Shown: piece after piece, positions 6,686 through 15,598 of the stretch
Layout of the letters: every line of letters starts with the position of its first letter
How positions within the stretch are numbered: position 1 is the first letter of the stretch
Source: Pseudoalteromonas sp. S16_S37
GTDB lineage: Bacteria > Pseudomonadota > Gammaproteobacteria > Enterobacterales > Alteromonadaceae
Length of the DNA stretch: 41,044 bases
Direction: 5' to 3'
Assembly: GCF_014694405.1 (NCBI RefSeq)
Contig: NZ_JAAUWV010000046.1
Span: 1 to 41,044, forward strand
The notes under the pieces: model-generated
Seen by the model: the letters and a program-made list of their open reading frames with translations, nothing else
What the model was told of the DNA's origin: nothing
The model's database searches: none
Made by a program: the position numbers and the translations under genes

Positions 6686-7524
6686 CAGCGCAGAAGCGAA
6701 GTAGCGCCAACACACTGGTTCAAGCGGGTTTAAGTATTCTAAAAGCGTGTAAGTTTGTGGGTATTGGTCGCGCTACCTACTACCGCTCAGAACGAGACTG
6801 GCGAAAGGCTGACGCAGCTGTCATTGATGCCATCAATGCACAATTAAAAAAGTCCCCCAGAGCTGGATTCTGGAAATGCTATGGTCGCCTTCGTTTTAAA
6901 GGTTATCCGTTTAACCATAAGCGCGTATATCGGGTGTATTGCCAAATGGGTTTGAGCTTAAAGCGCAGAGTGAAACGCGTATTGCCTAAAAGAGTTGCGC
7001 AGCCATTGGAAGTTGTCGCTCAAGCTAATCATCAGGGGGCCTTAGATTTTATGCATGATTCTTTATACTGCGGAAAACGATTTAGAACGCTCAATATTGT
7101 TGATGAAGGCACTCGGGAGTGTTTGGCTATTGAAGTAGATACTTCGCTGCCAGCGGAACGGGTTGTTCGAACGCTTGAACAACTCAAAGCAGAGCGCGGT
7201 TTACCGAAACAAATTCGAGTAGATAACGGGCCTGAATTAATCTCAGCGTGTTTAACTGATTGGTGTGAAGCACATAACATCGAATTAGTTTATATCCAGC
7301 CTGGCAAACCACAGCAAAACGGGTTTGTTGAACGGTTTAATGGCTCATTTAGACGAGAATTTTTAGATGCTTACTTGTTTGAAAGTATCAATCAAGTGAA
7401 AGAAATGGTGTGGTTCTGGCGATTAGATTACAACGAAGAACGCACACATGAAAGCCTTGGTGATCTGCCGCCCGCAGCTTACCGAGAAAAATTAGAAAAC
7501 TCTAGTTTACAGGTGTCTCACTAA
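6679..7524 (+). CDS. IS3-family transposase OrfB (DDE integrase domain)
   Basis: The 281-residue catalytic part of the IS3 transposase. An N-terminal HTH_21-like region (KSPRAGFWKCYGRLRFKGY, VYRVYCQMGLSLKRR) is followed by an rve integrase core with all three acidic residues: the first Asp in ALDFMHD, the second in IRVDNGPE and the Glu in NGFVERFNGSFRREFLD. The C-terminal RTHESLGDLPPAAY motif is typical. The frame opens at TTG/GTG right after the slippery site, so the functional product is probably the OrfAB fusion. It is uninterrupted, and the stop lies within the right terminal repeat. Confidence 0.93.
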   Translation: MVTAQKRSSANTLVQAGLSILKACKFVGIGRATYYRSERDWRKADAAVIDAINAQLKKSPRAGFWKCYGRLRFKGYPFNHKRVYRVYCQMGLSLKRRVKRVLPKRVAQPLEVVAQANHQGALDFMHDSLYCGKRFRTLNIVDEGTRECLAIEVDTSLPAERVVRTLEQLKAERGLPKQIRVDNGPELISACLTDWCEAHNIELVYIQPGKPQQNGFVERFNGSFRREFLDAYLFESINQVKEMVWFWRLDYNEERTHESLGDLPPAAYREKLENSSLQVSH

Positions 7525-7538
7525 CGGGGGAGTGGACA

Positions 7539-7749
7539 TTTCCTTTTTGTTCCCTTTTTGATACAAAAATATGTACCTTCTTTATACATCCACGCAGAAT
7601 AAAATAAATAGAATATTCTTAACGCAGATTTCCTATTTAAAACATATAATTGACACAATATCAATGTTTGTGTCAATTATATGTTCTTTACAAAGTAGAG
7701 ATTCACAGTTAAGTGCTAACAATAGTTCGTTTAAGTTATTCGATGGAAG
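7539..7749. other. intergenic region between IS3 element and rnd
   Basis: AT-rich with no convincing gene. It contains an 18-bp perfect inverted repeat (7641-7685) described separately. A 60-codon open frame (7571-7753) runs through this repeat and has no ribosome site or recognisable features. Confidence 0.5.
7641..7685. repeat. 18-bp perfect inverted repeat with 9-base loop
   Basis: AACATATAATTGACACAA (7641-7658) and its exact reverse complement (7668-7685) are separated by TATCAATGT. It lies 65-109 bases beyond the rnd stop codon. On the minus strand the stem is followed by only a short T stretch. It may end rnd transcription, be a protein-binding dyad, or be a remnant of a small mobile sequence. 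Confidence 0.7.
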
Positions 7750-8880
7750 CTAGACATCCCACTCTTCTAAAACATCTTTAACTAGTTCATAACGCCAAGG
7801 TTGTAGCAAATCAGGTTTCATTAAAGACGCGCGCTCTTCAGCGGTTTTCTTCCAATTCCAACTAATTAATTGATTGATTTGCTTTTTAGAAGCCAGTACA
7901 TCAGCAGGAATGTCATTGTCTTGGGCAACTTGCTTAATGAGCGAAGTCAGTTGCTTTGCCGCCTTTTTATATTCAGGGTAATCAATCAGTCTAAGTAATT
8001 TTTTCGGGCATTGTGGTTCACTAACAGCTCTCCCCTTTTCTACGCAGGCAAGGATCTCCTTTCCAGATCGATTCACTTCCATTGCTTCGATGCCCGGCAC
8101 GTTACGCAGTCCATTCAATGATGTTGGTCTGCGTTTTGCTATCTCGACCATATTGTGCTCTTTGAGAATAAAGCTCAGCGCAAGATTTTTCCTGTGTGCT
8201 TTGGCGCGTCGCCAAGCCGCCAGCTCTTTTAACACCGCTAAGTCTCGGGGTTTTAGCTGCCACGCGTTTTTTATATCTAAATATACTTGCTCGTCTGGCA
8301 CGATAAAGGCACGTTTAGCGGCTATCAGCTCACTTTCACTAATAACAATATCCACCAGTCCACGCTCTTTGATAAGCGCAAAAATATGTTCAAAACACGG
8401 CATTAAATAAAAAACGTCAGAGGCGGCGTAGTCTAATTGCTTTTCCGTTAGTGGCCGCTGCAGCCAATTTGTTCTTGACTCGCTTTTGTCTATTTCAACG
8501 TCTAATATGGTTTTCACCATATTCGCAAAACCTACACAGTTGCCTTCTCCAAGCACCTGCAAAGCAAACTGAGTATCAAACATTGGACATGGTACGAAAC
8601 CTGCAAACTTTTGAAAAACTTCAATATCTTCAGAAGGAGAGTGCAATACTTTGAGCACATTTGGATCTTTGAAGACAGCCCATAAAGGTGCCAAGTCTAG
8701 CTCCAAAAGTGGGTCAATCAAAGCAAGATGATTTGCGGCAAACACTTGGATCAATGCAACTTCAGGGTACAAGGTACGACGACGCATAAACTCGGTGTCT
8801 AACGCCACCACCTGCGCACCTAATATTTTTGCTACAAATTCATTAAGCTCTTTTTGGGATTGAATAACTTGGTACTGCAC
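7750..8880 (-). CDS. rnd: ribonuclease D
   Basis: A 3'-to-5' exoribonuclease of the DEDD family that trims tRNA precursors and other structured RNAs. The 376-residue length is normal. Exo I is LDTEFMRRRTLYP (D28, E30), Exo II contains D85 in LHSPSEDIEVF, and Exo III is LDYAASDVFYL (Y151, D155). HRDC-type helical domains follow (for example ELAAWRRAKAHRKNLALSFI). The start is GTG at 8880, supported by AGGAG five bases upstream. It lies 55 bases downstream of fadD with a terminator in between, so it probably has its own promoter or depends on read-through. Confidence 0.93.
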   Translation of the reverse strand: MQYQVIQSQKELNEFVAKILGAQVVALDTEFMRRRTLYPEVALIQVFAANHLALIDPLLELDLAPLWAVFKDPNVLKVLHSPSEDIEVFQKFAGFVPCPMFDTQFALQVLGEGNCVGFANMVKTILDVEIDKSESRTNWLQRPLTEKQLDYAASDVFYLMPCFEHIFALIKERGLVDIVISESELIAAKRAFIVPDEQVYLDIKNAWQLKPRDLAVLKELAAWRRAKAHRKNLALSFILKEHNMVEIAKRRPTSLNGLRNVPGIEAMEVNRSGKEILACVEKGRAVSEPQCPKKLLRLIDYPEYKKAAKQLTSLIKQVAQDNDIPADVLASKKQINQLISWNWKKTAEERASLMKPDLLQPWRYELVKDVLEEWDV

Positions 8881-8904
8881 TGCGTCTCCTAGACATATTC
8901 TTGC

Positions 8905-8929
8905 TAAAAAAAAGCCGGCTAATGCCGGC
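8905..8929 (-). terminator. intrinsic terminator of fadD
   Basis: GCCGGC-TAAT-GCCGGC (8914-8929) forms a strong six-pair stem with a tetraloop. On the minus strand it is followed directly by eight T residues and an A (complement of 8905-8913). It starts seven bases beyond the fadD stop codon. Confidence 0.88.
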
Positions 8930-8935
8930 GATTCT

Positions 8936-10588
8936 TTATTCTTTTAAGGCCCTGCGTAAGATTTTTCCTACGTTAGTTTTTGGCAGCTCATCTTTGAACT
9001 CTACCAATTTAGGTACCTTATAATTGGTCAGATTATCACGACAATGCTTGATTATATCCTTTTCCGTTAAAGAAGGGTCTTTTTTAACGACAAATACTTT
9101 AACTTGTTCACCACTTACGTCATGAGGTACACCTACAGCTGCAACTTCAAGCACGCCTTCATGCATTGCAACCACTTCCTCAACTTCGTTCGGGAACACA
9201 TTAAAACCAGATACAATGATCATGTCTTTTTTACGGTCAACGATATAAAAGAAGCCTTCATCATCGTATGTAGCAATGTCACCGGTTGCAAACCAGCCGT
9301 CTTTTAAACACTCGGCCGTTGCATCTGGACGGTTGTAGTAACCAGCCATCACCTGTGGACCTTTTACACACAATTCGCCAGCTTCACCCTTCGGTGCTTC
9401 TTCACCATTTTCTAAAATAATTTTTAGATCGGTACTAGGCGCAGGTAAACCTATAGAACCATTATAACCATCTAAGTCATAAGGACAGATTGTGACAAGT
9501 GGCGCACATTCTGTAAGCCCGTAGCCTTCCATAAGTTTACTTTTGGTGACTTTTTGCCAGCGCTCTGCAACCGGACGCTGCACCGCCATACCACCACCTA
9601 AAGACATTTTCAAATGTGAAAAATCTAAGTCTGCGAACCCAGGGGTATTTAGCAGGCCGTTAAATAGCGTATTTACTCCTGTAATAGCCGTAAATGGATA
9701 TTTGGATAGTTCTTTTACAAATGCAGGCATATCACGAGGATTCGTGATCAAAATATTATGCCCACCATACTTCATAAAGGTTAAGCAGTTCGCGGTTAAC
9801 GCAAAAATATGGTAAAGCGGCAACGCAGTGATGACAATCTCTTGGCCTTTGTCTAACACTTTATCTAAACAGCCAGAAACTTGTTCTAAGTTACCAACCA
9901 TATTGCCATGAGTTAGCATCGCGCCTTTTGATACCCCCGTTGTACCGCCAGTGTATTGCAAGAACGCTAAATCAGTTAAGTTTACATCGGGTACTACATA
10001 TTCATTTGAGTTTGCACCAACCACACTTTTAAAGGAGATCGGGTTGGGTAATGAATAGGCAGGCACCATTTTTTTGATATGCTTAACAACAAAATTGACA
10101 AGGTGCTTTTTAATGCCTCCCATCATATCGCCAATTTCTGTCAGCACTATGTGCTTAACTTGAGTCTTCGGCAATGCTTTTTGTAATGTTTGTGCAAAGT
10201 TCGCTAAGATGAAAATAGCTTTGGTTTCAGAGTCATTCAGCTGGTGCTCAAGTTCTCTAACCGTATAAAGTGGATTCACATTGACCACAGTACAACCTGC
10301 ACGCAACACACCTAATATTGCTAATGGTGTTTGCAATAAGTTAGGCATCATCACGGCAACTTTATCACCCTTGCCAAGCTTCAGGGTGTTTTGTAGATAG
10401 CTTGCAATGGCTTTGGTTTTTTCATCAACTTGTTTATAAGTTAACGTCTTTCCCATATTGGTGTAAGCAGGTAGAGACGCATATTCAGTAAAACTTTTGT
10501 CAAACAATTCAAGCAACGAGTTGTAGTGTTCTGGATCAATCGTTTCAGGCATACCTTCTGGGTAGCGCTTTAGCCAGATTTTTTCCAC
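8936..10588 (-). CDS. fadD: long-chain fatty acid-CoA ligase
   Basis: The 550-residue enzyme activates long-chain fatty acids to acyl-CoA through an acyl-adenylate, for beta-oxidation, normally at the inner membrane face. The ATP-binding signature YTGGTTGVSKGAML is at about 212-225. The GYGLTECAP motif follows near 355, then the conserved C-terminal hinge region with ATGDIATYDDEGFFYIVDRK and GFNVFPNEVEEV. The final Lys of NVGKILRR is the expected catalytic lysine region. Length matches FadD. No FadR site could be named in the roughly 120 bases between it and the upstream hydrolase. Confidence 0.93.
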   Translation of the reverse strand: MEKIWLKRYPEGMPETIDPEHYNSLLELFDKSFTEYASLPAYTNMGKTLTYKQVDEKTKAIASYLQNTLKLGKGDKVAVMMPNLLQTPLAILGVLRAGCTVVNVNPLYTVRELEHQLNDSETKAIFILANFAQTLQKALPKTQVKHIVLTEIGDMMGGIKKHLVNFVVKHIKKMVPAYSLPNPISFKSVVGANSNEYVVPDVNLTDLAFLQYTGGTTGVSKGAMLTHGNMVGNLEQVSGCLDKVLDKGQEIVITALPLYHIFALTANCLTFMKYGGHNILITNPRDMPAFVKELSKYPFTAITGVNTLFNGLLNTPGFADLDFSHLKMSLGGGMAVQRPVAERWQKVTKSKLMEGYGLTECAPLVTICPYDLDGYNGSIGLPAPSTDLKIILENGEEAPKGEAGELCVKGPQVMAGYYNRPDATAECLKDGWFATGDIATYDDEGFFYIVDRKKDMIIVSGFNVFPNEVEEVVAMHEGVLEVAAVGVPHDVSGEQVKVFVVKKDPSLTEKDIIKHCRDNLTNYKVPKLVEFKDELPKTNVGKILRRALKE

Positions 10589-10708
10589 TCTTAGCTCCTG
10601 TGTTTTAGTTATTTTTTTGATACTTAACCTTAATAGATATAAGGCGCTTTAACAATTGAGCAAATACTCTAATTCGAGGATATTCCCACATTTAGTGAAA
10701 ATATACAA

Positions 10709-11560
10709 TTAGGTTAGGGTATTTCTATTCATGTGTTGTTCAACTAATGCAATACATTGCTGTGGGTTATCCATGTGGCAATGATGACCTCCCGAGATTT
10801 CCGTTACTTCTAAGTTGTTGAAGTTATTTTTAAATATAGAAAGGTTTTGCTTAACGAACTGATACCCTTTTGACCCTGTTATCAATAGGCTGGGGACATT
10901 AATATCTTTTAATACTGCTAATGCTTGAGCCTTTGAAAAGCGAAAGCCAGATTGCGTTTTCAGTCTAGGATCAGTAGTTAGATAAAAACCCCCCTCTACT
11001 TTTTGAGTATTTCTGCTCATCAATAATGCAGCATCTTGCTTCTTCAGGTCCCCTGCTTGACTTCTAGCGGTGGTGAGTGCGTCGAAATTAGAGTAAAGCC
11101 GTTTTTTAAACTTATCGGTTATCTTTCTTTGCTCGAATGCTGTTTGCATTTGCTGATGTATTTCATCAGGCTCAGAACACACGAGCCCAATGCCCTCAAT
11201 CATAACTAAGCTATTAGTACGCTCTGGATATAAAGCAGCAAACAAGCCGCACACCATCGCGCCAAGAGAGTGCCCAACAAGATAGCAATTCGCTACCTCC
11301 AATTGGTCAATAATATTTAGTAAATCGTAAACGTAATCTAGAAAATAATAGTGAGCATCAGCGGAGCGCCACTTAGATTGACCATGGCCCATTAAGTCTA
11401 CAGCAATATAGGTAAATTTAGAATCTATGTTAGATAACATGGGTTTAAAGCTATTACTGTTGTCGAGCCAGCCATGAACACAAACAACAACTTCACTTCC
11501 TTCGCCAAATGTTTGTGCTGCTATTCCAAGCTGTTTAAGGGCGTCTATCGCGTTTTTCAT
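10709..11560 (-). CDS. alpha/beta hydrolase
   Basis: A single-domain alpha/beta hydrolase of about 283 residues without a signal peptide. An oxyanion-hole motif VCVHGWLDNSNSF is near residues 27-39, the nucleophile elbow is GHSLGA (Ser at about 98 from this start), and the catalytic His is in the C-terminal ISGGHHCHMD. The start was taken as the ATG at 11560, because the upstream in-frame codon is a GTG at 11569 without a clear ribosome site. It sits upstream of fadD on the same strand and could release fatty acids or other carboxylates, but the substrate cannot be read from the sequence. Confidence 0.82.
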   Translation of the reverse strand: MKNAIDALKQLGIAAQTFGEGSEVVVCVHGWLDNSNSFKPMLSNIDSKFTYIAVDLMGHGQSKWRSADAHYYFLDYVYDLLNIIDQLEVANCYLVGHSLGAMVCGLFAALYPERTNSLVMIEGIGLVCSEPDEIHQQMQTAFEQRKITDKFKKRLYSNFDALTTARSQAGDLKKQDAALLMSRNTQKVEGGFYLTTDPRLKTQSGFRFSKAQALAVLKDINVPSLLITGSKGYQFVKQNLSIFKNNFNNLEVTEISGGHHCHMDNPQQCIALVEQHMNRNTLT

Positions 11561-11779
11561 TGTAGTCACATAAATCTCATAGGTTATTGCTGGTAATTAT
11601 TTTATTATCCTACGTTATCACAAGAGCAAATATAAGCTCGATTATAACCCTTTAATATTAAGGCAAACTTTGCATCGACTTAGCGCTGCGAGTTTGCAGC
11701 CAGATCAGTCCTTTAGGGTTGGTTACAATTAAGTAGTATTATGCATACAAAACACATGGGAATTCTAAGGACACAAAGA

Positions 11780-13114
11780 ATGAATAAACCACTTAGTTTA
11801 CTGAAGAACAACACTCTATTTGCAAAAACTTTGCTTGCTAGCACACTTGCAGCTTGTCTTTTTAGCGGACATGCAGCGGCTCAGTCTGCACCAAAAAATG
11901 TCATTTATATGATTGGTGATGGAATGGGTCCTGCCTATACAACCGCCTATCGTTATTACATGGATAACAAAGAAACTAAGGTAGTCGATGCAACTGTGTT
12001 TGATTCAATTTTAGTTGGAATGGCTCACACCTACCCTGATGATGACACAGTCGTAACCGATAGTGCAGCTGGTGCTACCGCGCTTAGCACAGGCACCAAA
12101 AGCTATAATGGTGCAATTGCTGTTGATACACATAAAAAACCGCTTAAAACCATGCTTGAAATAGCCAAGCAAAAAGGGATGACTACGGCACTGGTTGCCA
12201 CTTCTCAAATCAACCATGCAACGCCTGCAAGCTTTGCTGCGCACAACGAATCGCGTCGTAATTATGATGAGATTGCAAACGACTATATCGATAACAAAAT
12301 AGAGGGTAAACTAGCCGTTGATTTAATGCTCGGTGGTGGCACCAAATACTTTATTCGAGACGACAGAAATATTGTCGATGAGTTTAAAGCTGCAGGTTAC
12401 AGCTATAGCGATAACTTAAACGCCATTGATACACTTACTTCGTTGCCAGCTTTGGGCTTATTTGCACCTGTGGGTTTACCGTTTGCCATTGATGAGAACC
12501 CCGACCGTTTAGAAAAAATGACCAAAAAAGCATTGTCTCTTTTAGATAAGAAAAACGATAAAGGCTTTTTCGTTATGATAGAAGGCAGCCAAATTGATTG
12601 GTGTGGCCATGCTAATGACATCGCTTGTGCGATGGCAGAGATGAACGACTTTGCTAATTCAATTAAAGTGGCTAAGCAATATGTTGATAGCAACCCAGAT
12701 ACGATTTTAGTGATCACTGCAGATCATTCTACTGGTGGGCTTACCTTAGGCGCCAACGGCCAATATCGCTGGGAAAGAGATATAGTCAAAGGGATTAAAG
12801 CATCTGTGCAAAGCATGACTTTACAAATGCTTGACTCAGATAACCTAGAAGAAATTTGGACTAAATCAACCTCTTTGCCGTTTGACAAGCAAACTAAGTT
12901 GTTACTTGAACAAGCTAAATCACAAGGTGATAAAGCATTGACACAGGCCATTACCGCTATTATCAGTGATGCAAGCTTTACAGGTTGGACAACGGGTGGG
13001 CACACGGCAATTGATGTACAGGTTTTTGCCTACGGTAAAGGCGCTGAGCAGTTTGCTGGCTCACAAAACAACACAGCAATTGCTGACAAGTTGATTTCAT
13101 TTATCAAAAAATAA
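11780..13114 (+). CDS. alkaline phosphatase, PhoA family
   Basis: A periplasmic metal-dependent phosphomonoesterase of 444 residues. A signal peptide (MNKPLSLL, hydrophobic core, ending near HAAAQ at 35) fixes the start at ATG 11780, where AAGGA lies eight bases upstream; an in-frame ATG at 11741 would add 13 residues before the signal. Metal and active-site motifs are MIGDGMG (Asp47), VTDSAAGATALSTG (nucleophile Ser95), EGSQIDWCGHAND, TADHSTGGL and GWTTGGHT, all intact. It is probably phosphate-regulated as in relatives, but I could not identify a convincing Pho box in the roughly 200-base upstream region. Confidence 0.92.
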   Translation: MNKPLSLLKNNTLFAKTLLASTLAACLFSGHAAAQSAPKNVIYMIGDGMGPAYTTAYRYYMDNKETKVVDATVFDSILVGMAHTYPDDDTVVTDSAAGATALSTGTKSYNGAIAVDTHKKPLKTMLEIAKQKGMTTALVATSQINHATPASFAAHNESRRNYDEIANDYIDNKIEGKLAVDLMLGGGTKYFIRDDRNIVDEFKAAGYSYSDNLNAIDTLTSLPALGLFAPVGLPFAIDENPDRLEKMTKKALSLLDKKNDKGFFVMIEGSQIDWCGHANDIACAMAEMNDFANSIKVAKQYVDSNPDTILVITADHSTGGLTLGANGQYRWERDIVKGIKASVQSMTLQMLDSDNLEEIWTKSTSLPFDKQTKLLLEQAKSQGDKALTQAITAIISDASFTGWTTGGHTAIDVQVFAYGKGAEQFAGSQNNTAIADKLISFIKK

Positions 13115-13145
13115 GACTACGGCTTAAATTAACACCGAGCAGTCA

Positions 13146-15179
13146 TCAGACTGCTTCGGGACTTCGTTCCAACAGTTTTATAGCAGCTTCGATAGGCATT
13201 GCTTTATGATACAAAAAGCCTTGTACACAGTTGATATTAGCTGCTTTGACAACCATTTCATCCGCTTCAGTTTCTACCCCTTCGGCAACTGTGTTAAAAC
13301 CAAGTTGAGTGCATAATTGAGCTAGATGGCGATACAGGGTTTCAGATTTACTGTTTGATGCATCGGGTAATAAGCTGCGATCGAGCTTAATAGTATCAAT
13401 ATTGAGTTTTGATAAAACAGACAAGCACGAATAACCCGTACCAAAGTCATCCATTGCACAGCAAATGTGGCTGCGTTTTAGCAGGTTTACAACCTCGATT
13501 GTTGCGGCGAAATCTTCTATATAACTAGACTCTAACAACTCAACTTCAACCTGATCTTCAAACCGTGAAAACGCCTTTACAACCCTTTTATAGCCGCCAT
13601 TTAATAAGTTATCTGGCGAAATGTTAAAGCTCACCTTTGGCTTAAGACCTACAAGAGCAAACTTATCTAAGTCAACCTCAAGCTGATCAATCACAAAGTT
13701 ATCAATTACATCGAGTAACTTGTGCTTTGCCAAAGTCTCTAAAAACCAAGGCCCTTCCACCGAGCCATCGGGCCTTTTTAGCCTAAGTAATGCTTCAAAG
13801 CCAATGACATTACCTGTTTTTAAATCCATTTTAGGTTGATAGTACAGCGTCAATGAACCTTGATTTAGAGCATCCGTTACTTCTTTTAAGCAATGGTGTT
13901 CAAGCTGTTGCTCGCTGTGATGTATGGCAAACATGCTTTCAGCTTTATCTTCTATTTCTCGGCCCGCAGAATAGCGCTTCATCAGCATGTCTAATGCTTT
14001 ACCTGACATACTGTGGCGCCGATAAATCTTCAAAAACGGGTAGTAGATAGCAACATTTAAGGCCACTAGCAATACTTGTAACAAGACACCAAAATAACTT
14101 TCAGTTAAAAGCCAAGCATTTAAAAATATGGGTGTAAACCAAGGCACGGTTTGCTCTGCGGTGAAAGCTAATAGTCCGCTTGATATTGCATAATAAGATA
14201 ACAAAGCGTTGATCATCGGCGCAAGCAAAAATGGAATAATAATGTATGGGTTAAACACAATGGGTAAAGCGTAAATCATCACTTCACTGATGTTAAAAAC
14301 GGCCAGAGGAAGCGATATTTTGGCGATATGCTGTTCGTGTTTCGCGCCTTTAATCAAAAAGCTGGCTATGATTATCGCCCACACACAACCAGTGCCACCT
14401 AACAGCACAAATGCGCTGAAAAAGTGATAGTTGGCAACCCCTTCCCCTACAACGTAATTTGCAACTTCCGTTGGTGCCAAAATATGATAAGTATTATCGC
14501 CATGCACGCCAAAAAACCAAAACAAGTGGGTACTCAACAATTGCACAAATACCTTACCAAAATCAGTCAACTCTACTTGAAATGCTAACAAGTGACTGAA
14601 TAACCATTTCGCCGAGTTATCAACAAAAGGATATAAGAATAAGGTTGTTGCGGTAACAGCGAGATAGGGAAAAATTAAGTTGATGTGTTTTCTTAAAAAC
14701 AAACTAATAGAACTCACATTAACGATTCTAAGCCATTTTACTTGAACCAAGTACGATAGTAAGTGACTACAGAAGATTGGCATAAACAACGAGTACAAGA
14801 CACCTTGAGTTTGGTCAATGTGGATCATGTTATTGTCGATGTACATATATCCTGTTGTGGCTGTAAAACAGCTCACGACTAAGATGGGCGCAGCGATAGT
14901 ATGAACTTTTAAATTTTTGGCAAGATGGTAAGAAAAAGAAATCAAGCTAAGCAGCGGAAACAGCCCCCAAACCAGCTGATTAAAATCATTGAGATATTGA
15001 TGCTCAAAGCCTTTTGCTGCAATATCGAGCCATTGATTTAGCAAGGTAATCAGAGAGGCCACAATAAAAAAGGGGATCAACGCAATGTAGCCTTCGCGTA
15101 AAGACAATATCGTTGTGTTTGCCGATATTTTTACCGCGATACGATTAAACTGATTTAGTATTGAAGTCGCCAAATACAC
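13146..15179 (-). CDS. PTS EIIC-like membrane domain fused to an EAL c-di-GMP phosphodiesterase
   Basis: The protein has 677 residues. Residues 1-385 form a multi-helix domain resembling the lactose/cellobiose EIIC of the phosphotransferase system, with FFGVHGDN (223-229), LGGTGCVWA and the conserved FNISEVMIYALP (295-305). Residues about 430-670 form an EAL domain with key residues present: E462-A-L, N519 in FNISP, E548 or E550, DDFG (577-580), K598 in IKLD, E633 in EGVET and Q653-G. It should therefore hydrolyse c-di-GMP. No EIIA or EIIB domain is present, so the membrane part may sense a sugar rather than transport it. It is convergent with the phosphatase gene, and a small hairpin (AGCAGTC/GACTGCT) covers its stop. 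Confidence 0.9.
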   Translation of the reverse strand: MYLATSILNQFNRIAVKISANTTILSLREGYIALIPFFIVASLITLLNQWLDIAAKGFEHQYLNDFNQLVWGLFPLLSLISFSYHLAKNLKVHTIAAPILVVSCFTATTGYMYIDNNMIHIDQTQGVLYSLFMPIFCSHLLSYLVQVKWLRIVNVSSISLFLRKHINLIFPYLAVTATTLFLYPFVDNSAKWLFSHLLAFQVELTDFGKVFVQLLSTHLFWFFGVHGDNTYHILAPTEVANYVVGEGVANYHFFSAFVLLGGTGCVWAIIIASFLIKGAKHEQHIAKISLPLAVFNISEVMIYALPIVFNPYIIIPFLLAPMINALLSYYAISSGLLAFTAEQTVPWFTPIFLNAWLLTESYFGVLLQVLLVALNVAIYYPFLKIYRRHSMSGKALDMLMKRYSAGREIEDKAESMFAIHHSEQQLEHHCLKEVTDALNQGSLTLYYQPKMDLKTGNVIGFEALLRLKRPDGSVEGPWFLETLAKHKLLDVIDNFVIDQLEVDLDKFALVGLKPKVSFNISPDNLLNGGYKRVVKAFSRFEDQVEVELLESSYIEDFAATIEVVNLLKRSHICCAMDDFGTGYSCLSVLSKLNIDTIKLDRSLLPDASNSKSETLYRHLAQLCTQLGFNTVAEGVETEADEMVVKAANINCVQGFLYHKAMPIEAAIKLLERSPEAV

Positions 15180-15265
15180 ACTCGGTTTTTTCTTTAAACA
15201 ATACCGAGTTTTAGCCAGAACACAAATAGAACATTTTGTATTGGAATTGAATATTTTTCAATTCA

Positions 15266-15559
15266 TCAAACGAACACATTCACCCCAATAAGACTTTGCA
15301 CTTCAGCTCGACGCTCTTGGTTATTAATCGCCATATAGGTGCTAATCGCTTTGCTGTTGTTAAAGCTTGGCTGGTCGTAGATTGTTGAGGTGAATTCACT
15401 TTGCAGTTTTTTCGCAAGCTCTATGCCTTTTTCTGAACTTTTGATAAAACTTGTTTTTTCAGCGGGTTGCGGCGCAGACTCTTGATCAGCATTGACCTTC
15501 TTCACGGCAGGCTTTAACTGATAAGTATGTTGGCTTTGTACAATTAGCTGTGTTTTCAT
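15266..15559 (-). CDS. small protein of unknown function
   Basis: A 97-residue soluble protein without signal or membrane segment. It is polar, with a Pro/Lys/Glu-rich middle (residues about 20-45), a likely helix around KGIELAKKLQSEF and a C-terminal segment RRAEVQSLIGVNVFV. The start was taken at ATG 15559; a GTG three codons upstream is an alternative. It lies 40 bases after tsaB on the same strand and 86 bases before the EIIC-EAL gene. I do not recognise a family. Confidence 0.68.
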   Translation of the reverse strand: MKTQLIVQSQHTYQLKPAVKKVNADQESAPQPAEKTSFIKSSEKGIELAKKLQSEFTSTIYDQPSFNNSKAISTYMAINNQERRAEVQSLIGVNVFV

Positions 15560-15598
15560 TGTCTGCACCGATGTAACTACTCTTATAAAAATATAAGA

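Larger units (their letters stand above)
5119..7538 (+). mobile_element. IS3-family element, interrupted near its left end by an ISAs1 element
   Basis: The left terminal repeat begins TGTCCACTTCCC at 5119 and the right end is the inverse, ending GTGGACA at 7538. If the ISAs1 element (5139-6356) and one copy of its 10-bp target duplication are removed, the left end continues into the sequence at 6367. The two ends then pair over about 38 bases, sharing TGTCCACT, TGAGACA and TAGAG blocks in register. The restored element is about 1192 bp and holds orfA and orfB (6416-7524). No matching short duplication flanks it (AGG before, TTT after), so the insertion is old or rearranged. With its left end displaced by more than 1.2 kb, its own mobility is doubtful. 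Confidence 0.85.

Noticed and set aside
120..7538. A true composite transposon carrying the peptide operon
   Set aside because: The left ISAs1 copy is an internal fragment without ends and the right copy has its own target duplication inside an IS3 element, so the flanks cannot have moved as one ISAs1-bounded unit in the present form.
7571..7753. A 60-codon plus-strand open frame before rnd
   Set aside because: It runs through the 18-bp inverted repeat, overlaps the rnd stop region and shows no coding features or convincing start.
11663..11697. Dyad GCAAACT/AGTTTGC upstream of the alkaline phosphatase as a Pho-type control site
   Set aside because: Seven-base arms with a 21-base loop and no resemblance to the Pho box direct repeats.
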